The notes beneath the pieces were generated by a model. The model saw only the letters and a list, made by a program, of their open reading frames with translations. It was not told the DNA's origin and did no database searches. Below, in pieces: positions 37,162 to 45,662 of a stretch of DNA of 46,073 nt (within the stretch, counting starts at the first letter, position 1; each line of letters opens with the position of its first letter). The DNA lies in the NCBI GenBank assembly GCA_001637315.1, contig LSZA01000024.1:1-46073 (forward strand), in the 5' to 3' direction. A program made the position numbers and the translations under genes. The DNA comes from Phormidium willei BDU 130791. GTDB taxonomy: Bacteria; Cyanobacteriota; Cyanobacteriia; Cyanobacteriales; Geitlerinemataceae.

Positions 37162-38496
37162 CTAGCTGGCAAAGTATTGACGATAGAGTTCGCAACTGGG
37201 GACGGCCAGACGGTCTTTGAGGGTAATGGCACTGAGGCCCTGAAGACGGTAGGCGCTCTGATGGGGCAGTTCAATGCCGGCGGGGTTCCGGGCCACCTGT
37301 TCCATGGCCTCGAGTAGGCCAGGCTCTTGTTCCATCAGTTGCAGTTGCCGTCTTAGGTAGCTATTGAAGATGCTATGGTAGGCGATCGCCTCGGAGGATA
37401 AGTCCTCGATGGTTAACTGTCCTTGAGCGAGATAAAACAAACACAGTTGAGTTAAGTAGGGATGGCCACCAACAAGGGCAAACATAGCCCGACTATAGGC
37501 TCCGGGAGGATTGAGACCGTAGCGACAGGTCAGTTGCTCAACTTCTGTGGGCTTAAACTTCGGTAATTCCACCAGTAATCCCACGTTAAAGGGCGATTGA
37601 TGCAAGGTTAAGGGCAGCCAGACTTCGGTGGAGTGGATAATGGCTAACCGCAGGTTGGTCCAGATGGCTCGTTGTTCGAGGCCGTAACGCCCTTGTTCGT
37701 ACCAAGACCGTAACATCCCAAAGAAGTCGGTGGCCAGGTCTGGGTAGGCAAACAGTTCGTCGAGTTCTTCGATGACTAATAATAATGGCGTGGGGGCGGC
37801 GGGCAATAGATAGGTTTCAAAGTAATCTGAACAACTGTAACTGCTGCCAAATAGGTCATCCCAACGACTGGCCAGTTCGTTGGGGAGACCTAAGTCTTTT
37901 GCGACGACGGCACAGAACCATTGCAAAAACCGATCGGGGTCTTGCAGGACTTGACAATTTAAGCCCTGGAGGTTAACAACAGAGGTACGTAGACCGCGAT
38001 CGCGGGCATGACTCAGAGTTTGCGCCATCAATGAGGTTTTACCGAATTGACGGGGAGCTTTGATGCGAATCAGCGCTCCGGGTTTGAGGACTTCTTGGGC
38101 GCAGACTTGTTCGATCTCACCACGGTAAATATAAAAAGGCGAGTCCACGGGTAATTGTCCTTTCAACGGCGCTTGTTGTAAGGCCGCAAGATCGGTGTCT
38201 GGGGAGTTTTGCTCTGGGTTAATGACATCGTGGCGACCCATTTTGAGGTTAAATGCCTCGAAATAGGAGTCTAAGGTTTGCCAATCGACGGGTTTGTGCC
38301 GACGGCGGAGTTTGGTGAGGGTGTTGGAACTTAATCCGGTTCGTTCTCCGAGTTGTTCGAGGGTGTAGGGTTTGCCCTGGTTATCCTGGATACAGGACAA
38401 ATGCTCAGCCGCCTGTAACCGCTGCCAGCCCTGGGAGCTAAGAATTAAGCCACGTCTTCGTTTGTTGGGATTGTTAGAATGCGATCGTTCCACCAT
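37162..38496 (-). CDS. HTH-AAA-like (AAA_35) ATPase, first gene of the WD40-ATPase operon
   Basis: The 444-residue product has an N-terminal domain (~11-95) with a helix-turn-helix core [20 protein letters not shown], resembling the N-terminal HTH of vWA-MoxR-associated (vMAP) proteins. A 25-residue linker leads to an AAA_35-type ATPase (~115-440): P-loop [11 protein letters not shown] (146-156), Walker [12 protein letters not shown] (238-248), [12 protein letters not shown], and [10 protein letters not shown]. The last motifs mirror those in the two downstream WD40-ATPases. It could be the regulator or the switch ATPase of the group. Sequence cannot tell whether the HTH binds DNA or a protein. 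Confidence 0.85.
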   Translation of the reverse strand: MVERSHSNNPNKRRRGLILSSQGWQRLQAAEHLSCIQDNQGKPYTLEQLGERTGLSSNTLTKLRRRHKPVDWQTLDSYFEAFNLKMGRHDVINPEQNSPDTDLAALQQAPLKGQLPVDSPFYIYRGEIEQVCAQEVLKPGALIRIKAPRQFGKTSLMAQTLSHARDRGLRTSVVNLQGLNCQVLQDPDRFLQWFCAVVAKDLGLPNELASRWDDLFGSSYSCSDYFETYLLPAAPTPLLLVIEELDELFAYPDLATDFFGMLRSWYEQGRYGLEQRAIWTNLRLAIIHSTEVWLPLTLHQSPFNVGLLVELPKFKPTEVEQLTCRYGLNPPGAYSRAMFALVGGHPYLTQLCLFYLAQGQLTIEDLSSEAIAYHSIFNSYLRRQLQLMEQEPGLLEAMEQVARNPAGIELPHQSAYRLQGLSAITLKDRLAVPSCELYRQYFAS

Positions 38497-38860
38497 GATA
38501 GGTCCTCAAGGATGTCAGGTTTGACACTGAAGGGTCGGGACCCCATTTTATATCTTAACAAGCCTGACTTATCTTGCATCTGGGATGTTGATTAAGATGC
38601 GTGACGGCTCACTCCTGAGTCTAGCCTTTACTTGACGCGTCATCGTTCTAGTTCACCTGGGTCGCCCCCCTGAACGTCATTATTTTTTATGAAGCTGTAA
38701 TGTCTAAACGTTTCTAGTCACGGCTGAGGTGATAACTCAATTCAATTACTAAATTTACCCATAATTGTAATTAAGTTACTTTCTTAAGTTGATATCCTTA
38801 CTGGACTCATTCTTAGAGCAGCAACTATAATAGCATACACCGTTTTTTATGTAAACCGTA
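38497..38860. promoter_or_regulatory. Divergent promoter region, 364 bp
   Basis: It lies between the leftward ATPase operon and a rightward small gene. A TATAAT sequence at 38826-38831 is placed well for rightward transcription of the gene at 38861. No -35 at ideal spacing is obvious. The left half is expected to drive the three-gene operon, but no motif can be assigned. Confidence 0.4.
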
Positions 38861-39211
38861 ATGACTGTTTTTGGAGATTTTTTACGAGATATAGCACTCA
38901 AGAAATATCAGGGAGAAATCGGGAATCATCAAACCTTGCGGGGGGGTGAATTGGCAAAAACCTTAGAAAATGTCATGGCGATCCCGATGCGGCATCGACC
39001 TTCAATTCGCCATCGCGATGGTGAAACCAGTCATCGTTGGTTCGTCCCGACTTCCATCAAGCCACCTCATCGAGCTAAGGCCAATTGTCCTCAAGAACGA
39101 GACCTCGGATCTCAGGAGACTTCAGAAACTGACCTGAGGGGCGATCGCTCTCAAAGAGACCAGTTCCTGGCGAACATCACCCATCTCGTTGCGGAAGTCT
39201 TTGCCCCTTAA
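38861..39211 (+). CDS. Small hypothetical protein
   Basis: The 116-residue product is hydrophilic, with a plausible N-terminal amphipathic region (MTVFGDFLRDIALKKYQGEI) and a Lys/Arg/His-rich middle. I recognise no family, signal peptide or membrane segment. The codons include a GCGATCGC site, and a TATAAT lies about 30 bases upstream; no Shine-Dalgarno sequence is visible. It may be a real small gene or a chance frame. Confidence 0.4.
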   Translation: MTVFGDFLRDIALKKYQGEIGNHQTLRGGELAKTLENVMAIPMRHRPSIRHRDGETSHRWFVPTSIKPPHRAKANCPQERDLGSQETSETDLRGDRSQRDQFLANITHLVAEVFAP

Positions 39212-39545
39212 ATACCCGAGTCTTACCTCCTTCTCGGGCAAATTCTAGGATTGATGACCTATGACGATCAATCACAGAACAGAGATTGACATGACGATTG
39301 ACATGGCACTTAAACATAAAAGCCTCAGGCTGATTGACCCGTTCTATCTCCCCGATACACCTCGAACATAACAAGGCTTAATCATCTTCAATTCAGTCAG
39401 GGTTTAGAATGATCACAGGTTCAGGATCACGACGGCGATCACAACCGTGATCAAGACAATGAACTTCTAAGGCTTAACCCCAGTCTATTTAGGCTGGGAG
39501 GGATTCTGTTCGAGCCTATCGTTTAATAAGCCATAAATAAAACAA
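39212..39545. other. Intergenic region upstream of the photoreceptor kinase
   Basis: No convincing gene. It holds two GATTGACATG copies (about 39286 and 39297), each with a TTGACA -35-like core, and a perfect GATCAC/GTGATC inverted repeat at 39437-39452, the latter a possible operator for the kinase gene. Confidence 0.4.
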
Positions 39546-42050
39546 ATGTGGGACGTTTTTAAGCAACTCATTCAAACTATTTTTTCGCCCAGTCAGAGCT
39601 ATATGCCTCATGGTCATTGTTACCTGTGGCAAACCCCTTTAGTGGGTCTCCATGTCGTGAGTGATGGCCTGATTGCCGTCGCCTACTTCTCGATTCCCAT
39701 CCTCTTGATTTATTTCGTAGCCCAACGTCGAGATGTCCCGTTCTTGAACGTGTTTTACCTGTTTGGCGCCTTTATTGTCCTCTGTGGTGTGGGACATCTT
39801 CTAGAAATTTGGACCCTCTGGTATCCGGCCTATTGGTTATCAGGCGTTGAACAGGCTCTCACCGCTGTGGTGTCTTGCTATACCGCTGTATCGATGGTGA
39901 CTCTACTGCCTCAATTTTTGTCCCTGAAAACCCCGCAACAATTGGAAATGGTCAATTCAATTTTGCAAGCGGAAGTGGAGCGCCGACAGGAGATTGAGGA
40001 GGAACTGCGACGGGCCAATCAATGCTTAGAAGCACGAGTTCAGGCTCGTACGGCTGAACTTGAAGCCAGCCAGGCCCAGTTGCAAGAGGCGCAACGGATT
40101 GCTCATATCGGCAGTATTGATTATGACCCCCATAGTGGTGAAATTCACGCGTCTGAGGAGATTCGCCGCATCTATCGCCTCGATGATAGCGGCGATCGCC
40201 CCTTAAGGCTCAAAGACTTCCTCAAGACCATTCACCCGAGCGATCGCGCCGCCTGGTGGCAGGCCCAACACCAACTCCTCAATAATGGCCAATCGCTGCA
40301 CCTCGAACATCGCCTCCTGTTTCCCGACGGGGAAGTACGCTATTTAGATATCAAAGGAGAAGCTGAACGAGGTCCCTCGGGTGAGGTGGTTCAGCTGTAT
40401 GGGGTGGCGATCGATATTACCGAACAAAAACTGGCAAAATCCCAATTAGAACAACAGATTCAACGCATCCAACTCGTAGCCAAAACCCTCGAACGAGTCT
40501 GGTCCTCTGTCCATTTCGAGGAGGTGATGCAAGTAATCGTCAACGAGGTTCGTGATTTCCTCAACATTGAGCGGGTGGTAATTTACCGTTTTCAACCCGA
40601 CTGGAGTGGGGATGTCATTGTTGAGTCGGTGTCAGACCCCGATTTAGCCATTCTCGGTGAACATTTCGAGGATGACTGTTTCCGTCATGAGTATATCCAG
40701 CAGTACCGCCGGGGACGCATCCGAGGCATTGAGAACGTCGCGACCAGTAACCTGCCGGATTGTCATAAGGCCTTGCTGAACCGGATTCAGGTCAAGGCTA
40801 ATCTAGTCTTACCGCTGCTGTGGCATCCCCACTCCTTTGAGGATGAACCGGAACTGTGGGGCCTGTTGATTGTCCATTCGTGTCAGCAGACGCGGCCCTG
40901 GCTCGAGCCGGAGTTGGAGGTGTTGCAACAACTCACGGTGCAGTTAGGGATTGCCTTGCGTCAGCATAATCTGATCACATCCCTGAAAAATGAATTAGCC
41001 GAACGTCGTCAGATTGAAGCGGCGTTGCGAGATTCCGAAGCCGCTGAACGCAAGAAGGCCGACACACTTCATCAAACTCTGCAAACCCTACAACAAACTC
41101 AGGCAAAACTCGTGCAATCGGAAAAAATGGCATCCTTGGGACAACTCGTGGGAGGTCTGGCTCATGAGATCAATAATCCTATTAGTTTCATTTACGGGAA
41201 TATCAATCATGCTCGTGAATACAGTGAGCAGTTGTTGGAGTTGATTGATCTCTATCAGACCTATTACCCGGAAACCGACGCGGCGATCGCCGATCTCCTA
41301 GAGGCGTTAGATTTGGACTTTGTTCGGGAGGATTTCCCGCAACTATTAGATTCGATGGCTGTCGGGGCTGATCGCATCCGTGATATTATCCTCTCGCTGC
41401 GTAACTTCTCTCGCTTGGATGAGGCCGATTGTAAAGTCGCTGATATTAACAGCAGCGTTGAGAGTACTCTGACGATTCTCAAGTCTCGTCTGTCTCAAGC
41501 GGCGTCGCGATCGTCGATTGAGGTGGTTCAGGAGTATGGGGATTTACCACAGATTAGCTGTTATCCGGGACAACTGAATCAAGCGCTGTTTAATATCCTC
41601 AACAATGCCATTGATGCCTTAGAGGAACGCCTGAGACAAGACCCGACCTTTAAGCCAGAATTACGGGTGACGACGGAGTTTTGGGCATCTGGAGTCAATG
41701 GCGAGAGTCTGACTACTGAAGCCACTGAAGGAACGCCAGACCAGGAGAATGAGGGGGCGATCGTGCGGATTAAAATCACCGACAATGGATTGGGAATCCC
41801 CAATGATTTGGTTGAACGAGTCTTCGATCCTTTCTTTACTACAAAACCCATTGGCAAAGGAACGGGACTGGGGCTATCCAATGCTTATCAAATCATTGTA
41901 GAACAACATCAAGGAGCATTTTACTGTCAACCCCATGCTCCCTCAGGCACTCAGTTTATCGTTGAGTTACCGGCCTGCCAATTCTCGTCAGATTCCGAGG
42001 AGTTGAATGATCTTCGTGACCGGTTAGCCCAATTCCAGCCATCTGAGTAA
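39546..42050 (+). CDS. Ethylene-receptor-like hybrid histidine kinase with PAS and dual-Cys cyanobacteriochrome GAF (SynEtr1/UirS-like)
   Basis: The 834-residue product has three membrane helices (~30-125) forming an ethylene-binding domain. D40, Y47, I50, P51, I77, C80 and H84 match all seven key positions of plant ETR1 with a constant offset of 15, so copper/ethylene binding is plausible. A coiled coil (~135-185) leads to a PAS domain (~185-292) and a GAF domain (~315-475). The GAF has the DXCF motif (D376-D-C378-F) and the canonical chromophore C406-H407, as in violet/green or blue/green sensors. The kinase part has GLAHEINNP (phospho-acceptor H540) and a HATPase with GLGIPNDLVERVFDPFFTTK. 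The architecture matches Synechocystis Slr1212, a light and ethylene receptor. No response regulator is adjacent. A strong terminator follows. Confidence 0.9.
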   Translation: MWDVFKQLIQTIFSPSQSYMPHGHCYLWQTPLVGLHVVSDGLIAVAYFSIPILLIYFVAQRRDVPFLNVFYLFGAFIVLCGVGHLLEIWTLWYPAYWLSGVEQALTAVVSCYTAVSMVTLLPQFLSLKTPQQLEMVNSILQAEVERRQEIEEELRRANQCLEARVQARTAELEASQAQLQEAQRIAHIGSIDYDPHSGEIHASEEIRRIYRLDDSGDRPLRLKDFLKTIHPSDRAAWWQAQHQLLNNGQSLHLEHRLLFPDGEVRYLDIKGEAERGPSGEVVQLYGVAIDITEQKLAKSQLEQQIQRIQLVAKTLERVWSSVHFEEVMQVIVNEVRDFLNIERVVIYRFQPDWSGDVIVESVSDPDLAILGEHFEDDCFRHEYIQQYRRGRIRGIENVATSNLPDCHKALLNRIQVKANLVLPLLWHPHSFEDEPELWGLLIVHSCQQTRPWLEPELEVLQQLTVQLGIALRQHNLITSLKNELAERRQIEAALRDSEAAERKKADTLHQTLQTLQQTQAKLVQSEKMASLGQLVGGLAHEINNPISFIYGNINHAREYSEQLLELIDLYQTYYPETDAAIADLLEALDLDFVREDFPQLLDSMAVGADRIRDIILSLRNFSRLDEADCKVADINSSVESTLTILKSRLSQAASRSSIEVVQEYGDLPQISCYPGQLNQALFNILNNAIDALEERLRQDPTFKPELRVTTEFWASGVNGESLTTEATEGTPDQENEGAIVRIKITDNGLGIPNDLVERVFDPFFTTKPIGKGTGLGLSNAYQIIVEQHQGAFYCQPHAPSGTQFIVELPACQFSSDSEELNDLRDRLAQFQPSE

Positions 42051-42087
42051 CCATCGGCTCGGCTAACCGGAGTCTCCAGATAATTTA

Positions 42088-42118
42088 CAAATAATGTGCA
42101 AATAATGTACATTATTTG
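42088..42118. repeat. Direct and inverted CAAATAATGT repeat after the kinase gene
   Basis: CAAATAATGT (42088-42097) is repeated at 42099 and continues into its exact reverse complement, giving a perfect 20-bp palindrome (42099-42118). It lies between the kinase stop and its terminator. It may be an operator-like site or a transcript hairpin. Confidence 0.6.
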
Positions 42119-42119
42119 T

Positions 42120-42166
42120 ACAGACAAGAAAGGTTAAACTGTTTAACCTTTCTTGTCTGTTTTTTG
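42120..42166 (+). terminator. Rho-independent terminator of the receptor kinase gene
   Basis: ACAGACAAGAAAGGTTAAAC (42120-42139) and its reverse complement meet at a single central base (42140), followed by TTTTTT. It is an unusually long, perfect intrinsic terminator for rightward transcription, 70 bases after the kinase stop. Confidence 0.93.
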
Positions 42167-42186
42167 TCAACCGTTTTCATCAAAAA

Positions 42187-42825
42187 TTAACGCAAATTAA
42201 ATGAGCTTAAAAAGCGTTGAGCATTCTCCGGCCAATTGTCTGAATTGCTGCCTTTAGACGTGACCATCACTTGATAAAGCCGGTCATTCACCAAATAGAA
42301 ATGAGCATAGCCCGCCGCACCATCAGGGGTCATGTATTCAACAACTAACCCAGGATAGCCCTGTAAGCGGCGGGACTGGGTTACCACATCCTGGGCCTGA
42401 ACTCCTCCGACAAATCCCTCTTTCACTGCATCGAGAAACTCTGACGGCTCACCAATGCGGCTAATAAACTCTTGAGGGTAATCCGCATAACTAATTAAAT
42501 AATCAGCCGAAGTATCCTCAGAGGCAAACGAGTATAAGGGAATCGACTCTCCGAGTAAATCGATCATTTGCTGCATCCGTTCAGGAGGCTTCGGTAACAT
42601 CACCTCAAAGCGCCCTTCCGTTGATCGAAAGTCTCGCCAGGCCGGTGAGGCTTGTGCGAGAGGACCAGAGCTAACGTTAGAGTGAATATCAGAGTGAACA
42701 TCAGAGCTAACATCAGAGCTAACATCAGGTCCAAGAGACCATCCTTGAGCCTGTCGGGCTAGACTCGGAGATAGGCTCACCAGTAGCGTGCAACATGAGA
42801 TCAGTAGGAGCCGATGGGCGTTCAT
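42187..42825 (-). CDS. Secreted protein with a short-repeat linker, unknown function
   Basis: From ATG 42825 (MNAHRLLLISCCTLLVSLSP) the product has a signal peptide; with an upstream ATG at 42903 it would gain 26 non-signal residues. A linker of four-residue SSDV/HSDI repeats is encoded by five 12-bp units. The mature domain (~60-212) begins RSTEGRFEVMLPKPPER and is mixed alpha/beta; it recalls small PsbP-like folds, but I do not assign a family. It follows the ParA gene by 90 bases (12 if the longer start is used) on the same strand. A TTCA repeat occupies the bases just before the start, leaving no clear ribosome site. Confidence 0.65.
   Translation of the reverse strand: MNAHRLLLISCCTLLVSLSPSLARQAQGWSLGPDVSSDVSSDVHSDIHSNVSSGPLAQASPAWRDFRSTEGRFEVMLPKPPERMQQMIDLLGESIPLYSFASEDTSADYLISYADYPQEFISRIGEPSEFLDAVKEGFVGGVQAQDVVTQSRRLQGYPGLVVEYMTPDGAAGYAHFYLVNDRLYQVMVTSKGSNSDNWPENAQRFLSSFNLR
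42667..42726. repeat. 12-bp minisatellite, five units
   Basis: Units AGAGCTAACGTT, AGAGTGAATATC, AGAGTGAACATC, AGAGCTAACATC and AGAGCTAACATC run end to end and encode SSDV/HSDI repeats in the secreted protein. Confidence 0.9.
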
Positions 42826-42826
42826 T

Positions 42827-42844
42827 GAATGAATGAATGAATGA
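42827..42844. repeat. GAAT tetranucleotide repeat before the secreted-protein start
   Basis: Four or more GAAT units lie directly upstream of the ATG at 42825 (TTCA repeats on the coding strand), in the place of a ribosome site. Length variation could change expression. Confidence 0.6.
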
Positions 42845-42915
42845 AGAGATTGGCAGAATTGGACAAATACAAGGGGGGACTCCCCCTTAGGGGTGGGGGC
42901 CATCTTACCTTGTCT

Positions 42916-43842
42916 TCATTCTAATTTGGATAACCGGACACTGCGGGCGGCGGGTGTCAAGGTTTGTAACTTTTGTAAGAGTTCGTTGGTAACAGTTCGG
43001 AAGGCTTTGGAACCGGCTGAGTTGGGATCACTGAGGACAACGGGTTTAAAGCTATCGACAGCCCGCGAGACGCTCACATCCATGGGAATGGAGGTTTTAA
43101 AGATTTGAGCTTCGTTAAACTCCTGACGAACCCGCTTCATCACTTGTTTGTAGTAGCGTCCGGCCAAGATACTGCGAGACATGGTAAAGACGATACCAAT
43201 CAGTTGGGTTTGGACTTTTTTCTCGATTTGATGAATTTCAATGAGCTTTTTCACCTGTCGTTCGAGAAGCTGCATTCCAATGTAGGAGAGAGGTTCGGGT
43301 TTGGCGGGAATCAGGTAGAAGTCGCTACAGACGAGGCTGCTGCGGGTGACGAGGTTGTAACTCGGGGCGCAGTCAAGGAGGATGAAGTCATAGTCATCGA
43401 CGATGGGTTTGAGAATCCCGCGCATGAGGGAGTCCTCAAAGGTATTCCAGACTCCCTCGAAGTTTCGTTCTGGGTTGCGAATGGCTTTGCGATAGAGAAC
43501 TTCGGAGACGAGGAAGTCGTTATAGAGGTCGATGTCTCCGGGAAGGACATCAATTCCTTGCAGGTTGCCACCATAGGGACGAATGATATCCCGAACGGGA
43601 CTGTTGGTGAGATCGCCGGTGATGGCTTTTTGTAGGAGATGTTTGAGGGTTCCCTTGTCTTTACGGATTTTGGCGAAATCCGTGGGGGACATCAGGGACA
43701 AGGTGGCACTGACTTGGGGATCGAGATCCACCACCAGCACGCGTTGGCGGTGTTCCTTGGCTAAACACGCGGCCATATTGACGGTGAGGGTCGTTTTCCC
43801 GACACCGCCTTTCATGTTTGTTGTGGCAATTAGATAACCCAT
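42916..43842 (-). CDS. ParA/MinD-family ATPase
   Basis: The 308-residue product has the deviant Walker A of the family, MKGGVGKTT (residues 10-18), with both lysines, then VLVVDLDPQVSATLSL (A'-box) and FILLDCAPS (Walker B). Such ATPases dimerise on ATP and bind DNA or membranes to position cargo such as plasmids, carboxysomes or chemoreceptors. It is longer than a minimal MinD. No ParB or McdB partner gene is adjacent, and the downstream neighbour is a secreted protein. It is divergent in function from iron transport next door. The cargo is unknown. Confidence 0.88.
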   Translation of the reverse strand: MGYLIATTNMKGGVGKTTLTVNMAACLAKEHRQRVLVVDLDPQVSATLSLMSPTDFAKIRKDKGTLKHLLQKAITGDLTNSPVRDIIRPYGGNLQGIDVLPGDIDLYNDFLVSEVLYRKAIRNPERNFEGVWNTFEDSLMRGILKPIVDDYDFILLDCAPSYNLVTRSSLVCSDFYLIPAKPEPLSYIGMQLLERQVKKLIEIHQIEKKVQTQLIGIVFTMSRSILAGRYYKQVMKRVRQEFNEAQIFKTSIPMDVSVSRAVDSFKPVVLSDPNSAGSKAFRTVTNELLQKLQTLTPAARSVRLSKLE

Positions 43843-43917
43843 CCGTCAGTACACCGATTGCTGTTCGCCATTCAATCTAACAGATCGACGATCGCCTGAT
43901 CGCATCCCTGTGGCCGT

Positions 43918-45588
43918 TCACGACTGGCTGGGGCGATCGCGGCTGATTTGCCAGCTTAGGAAAATCACGGGGATCATGCCGATGACGATTAAGGCCAGGG
44001 CCGGCCCCGAGGCTTGGGCCAGACGCTCGTCAGAGGCGAGGTTATAGACGCGGATGGCGAGGGTATCTAGGTTAAACGGACGAATGATCAACGTGGCGGG
44101 AAGTTCTTTCATCACATCCACGAAGAGAATCATGGCGGCGGTGAGAATCCCTCGCCAGAGGAGGGGGATATGGATTTGGGTGAGGGTGGCGAAAGGGCTA
44201 TAGCCAAGGCTGCGGGAGGCTTCGTCCAGGGTGGGGGAAATTTTAGCCAGGCTCGATTGAATGCTGCCGAGGGAGACGGCCAGATAGCGGACGAGATAGG
44301 CGAAAATCAGCACCGTCATCGTTCCACTCAAGAGCAGGCCAGTCGAGACGTTGAAGGTGGCTTGCAGCCAACGGTCGATGGCGTTGTCTAAGACACCAAC
44401 GGGGACGAGGATACCGACGGCGATCGCCGAGCCGGGGATGGCATACCCCATGCCGGAAACCCGGGCGGCGGTTTTCATCAGTTGGGACGGATTCAGACGC
44501 ACGCCATAGGCCAAAATGAGGGTGATGATCACGCCGATGAGGGCGGTAAGGCCCGAGAGAAGCAGACTGTTACGGGCAAAGTCCCAAAAGCGTGGGCCGA
44601 AGGTGTCTTGAGCGTGATTCAGGGCCATCTGTAGCAGCACAGCGGCAGGAATCAGGAAGCCGAGGGTGATGGGGAGGAGACAAACGCCGGCGGCCAGGAG
44701 TCCTCGACTCCCATTTAGGGTATAGCGAGCAGGGGGTTGGGAATTGGCGGAGGGTTCGTAGTATTGGGCTTGACGACGCGATCGCTGTTCGAGCCAGAGT
44801 AGGGCAAAGACAAAGATTAAGAGAACCGCCGCGAGTTGACTGGCGGCCATACGTTCTCCGAAGCCAAACCAGGTGCGGTAAATGCCGGTGGTGAAGGTAT
44901 CGACGCTGAAATATTGGACTGTTCCGAAGTCGTTTAGGGTTTCCATCAGGGCCAGGGCGGTTCCGGCGGCGATCGCTGGACGAGCTAGGGGCAGGGCCAC
45001 AGAGAAGAAACTCTGCCAAGGATTGGCGCCGAGAACGCGACTGGCTTCGATGGTGCAAATGGATTGTTCGAGGAAGGCGACGCGGCTGAGGAGATAGACG
45101 TAGGGGTAGAGCGTTAGGCTCAGCAGGGCGATCGCCCCCCAAAGGGAGCGGATATTGGGAAACCAATAGTCGTCAAACCCCCAGCCGGTGAGACTCCGTA
45201 GGCTTGTTTGTACGGGACCGGCAAAGTCGAGAAATTCTGTATAGGTGTAGGCCAGGACATACGCCGGGGCCGCCAAGGGCAGTAAGAGACCCCATTCCAA
45301 AATTCGCCGTCCCGTAAACTCACAGGCCGCCACCAACCAGGCACAGGCAACTCCCATGAGGATGACCAGCAATCCCACCCCAACCATGAGGATGAAGGTG
45401 TTTTCGATGTAGCGAAACAGGACGGTGGCGATGAGATGCTCCCAGATCTCTCGGGAGTCGTGAGCAAAACTACCGAGGATAAAGAAGACGGGAGTGGCGA
45501 CGGCCAACGCAATGGCGATCGCCACTCCCGTCCACAGCGACCCAGCCGGACTCAAGCTGGGGATAGATTTGCGAATAGCTTGCAACAT
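43918..45588 (-). CDS. futB: Iron(III) ABC transporter permease, FutB-like
   Basis: The 556-residue product is a fused double permease with about twelve membrane helices and two copies of the ABC inner-membrane EAA loop: EASRVLGANPWQSFFSVALP and EASRSLGYSPFATLTQIHIP. This two-domain layout is typical of FbpB/FutB/ThiP permeases. It imports ferric iron across the inner membrane with a FutC-like ATPase, probably that at 13505-14584. The family also includes thiamine and sulfate relatives, so iron is the best guess rather than proven. It is monocistronic and lies between a RTX-type gene and the ParA gene. Confidence 0.85.
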   Translation of the reverse strand: MLQAIRKSIPSLSPAGSLWTGVAIAIALAVATPVFFILGSFAHDSREIWEHLIATVLFRYIENTFILMVGVGLLVILMGVACAWLVAACEFTGRRILEWGLLLPLAAPAYVLAYTYTEFLDFAGPVQTSLRSLTGWGFDDYWFPNIRSLWGAIALLSLTLYPYVYLLSRVAFLEQSICTIEASRVLGANPWQSFFSVALPLARPAIAAGTALALMETLNDFGTVQYFSVDTFTTGIYRTWFGFGERMAASQLAAVLLIFVFALLWLEQRSRRQAQYYEPSANSQPPARYTLNGSRGLLAAGVCLLPITLGFLIPAAVLLQMALNHAQDTFGPRFWDFARNSLLLSGLTALIGVIITLILAYGVRLNPSQLMKTAARVSGMGYAIPGSAIAVGILVPVGVLDNAIDRWLQATFNVSTGLLLSGTMTVLIFAYLVRYLAVSLGSIQSSLAKISPTLDEASRSLGYSPFATLTQIHIPLLWRGILTAAMILFVDVMKELPATLIIRPFNLDTLAIRVYNLASDERLAQASGPALALIVIGMIPVIFLSWQISRDRPSQS

Positions 45589-45622
45589 TAAGGGTACAGA
45601 TAATTCCCAACTCCCTCAATAA

Positions 45623-45656
45623 GGGGCGATGGTGTATGAGCATCGCCCCCTATTTT
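45623..45656. terminator. Hairpin between the RTX gene and futB-like gene
   Basis: GGGGCGATG (45623-45631) pairs with CATCGCCCC (45641-45649); a T run follows on the plus strand, and TTATTG on the minus strand. It lies just past the RTX gene's stop and probably ends its leftward transcript. Confidence 0.65.
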
Positions 45657-45662
45657 TACAGA

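Noticed and set aside
37130-37195. TTG start for the WD40-ATPase at 33521
   Set aside because: It lies inside the upstream gene and has no counterpart in the paralog; ATG 37129 gives an equal-length paralog.
39177-39374. 65-codon minus-strand frame
   Set aside because: It overlaps the end of another frame, has no ribosome site and no recognisable domain.
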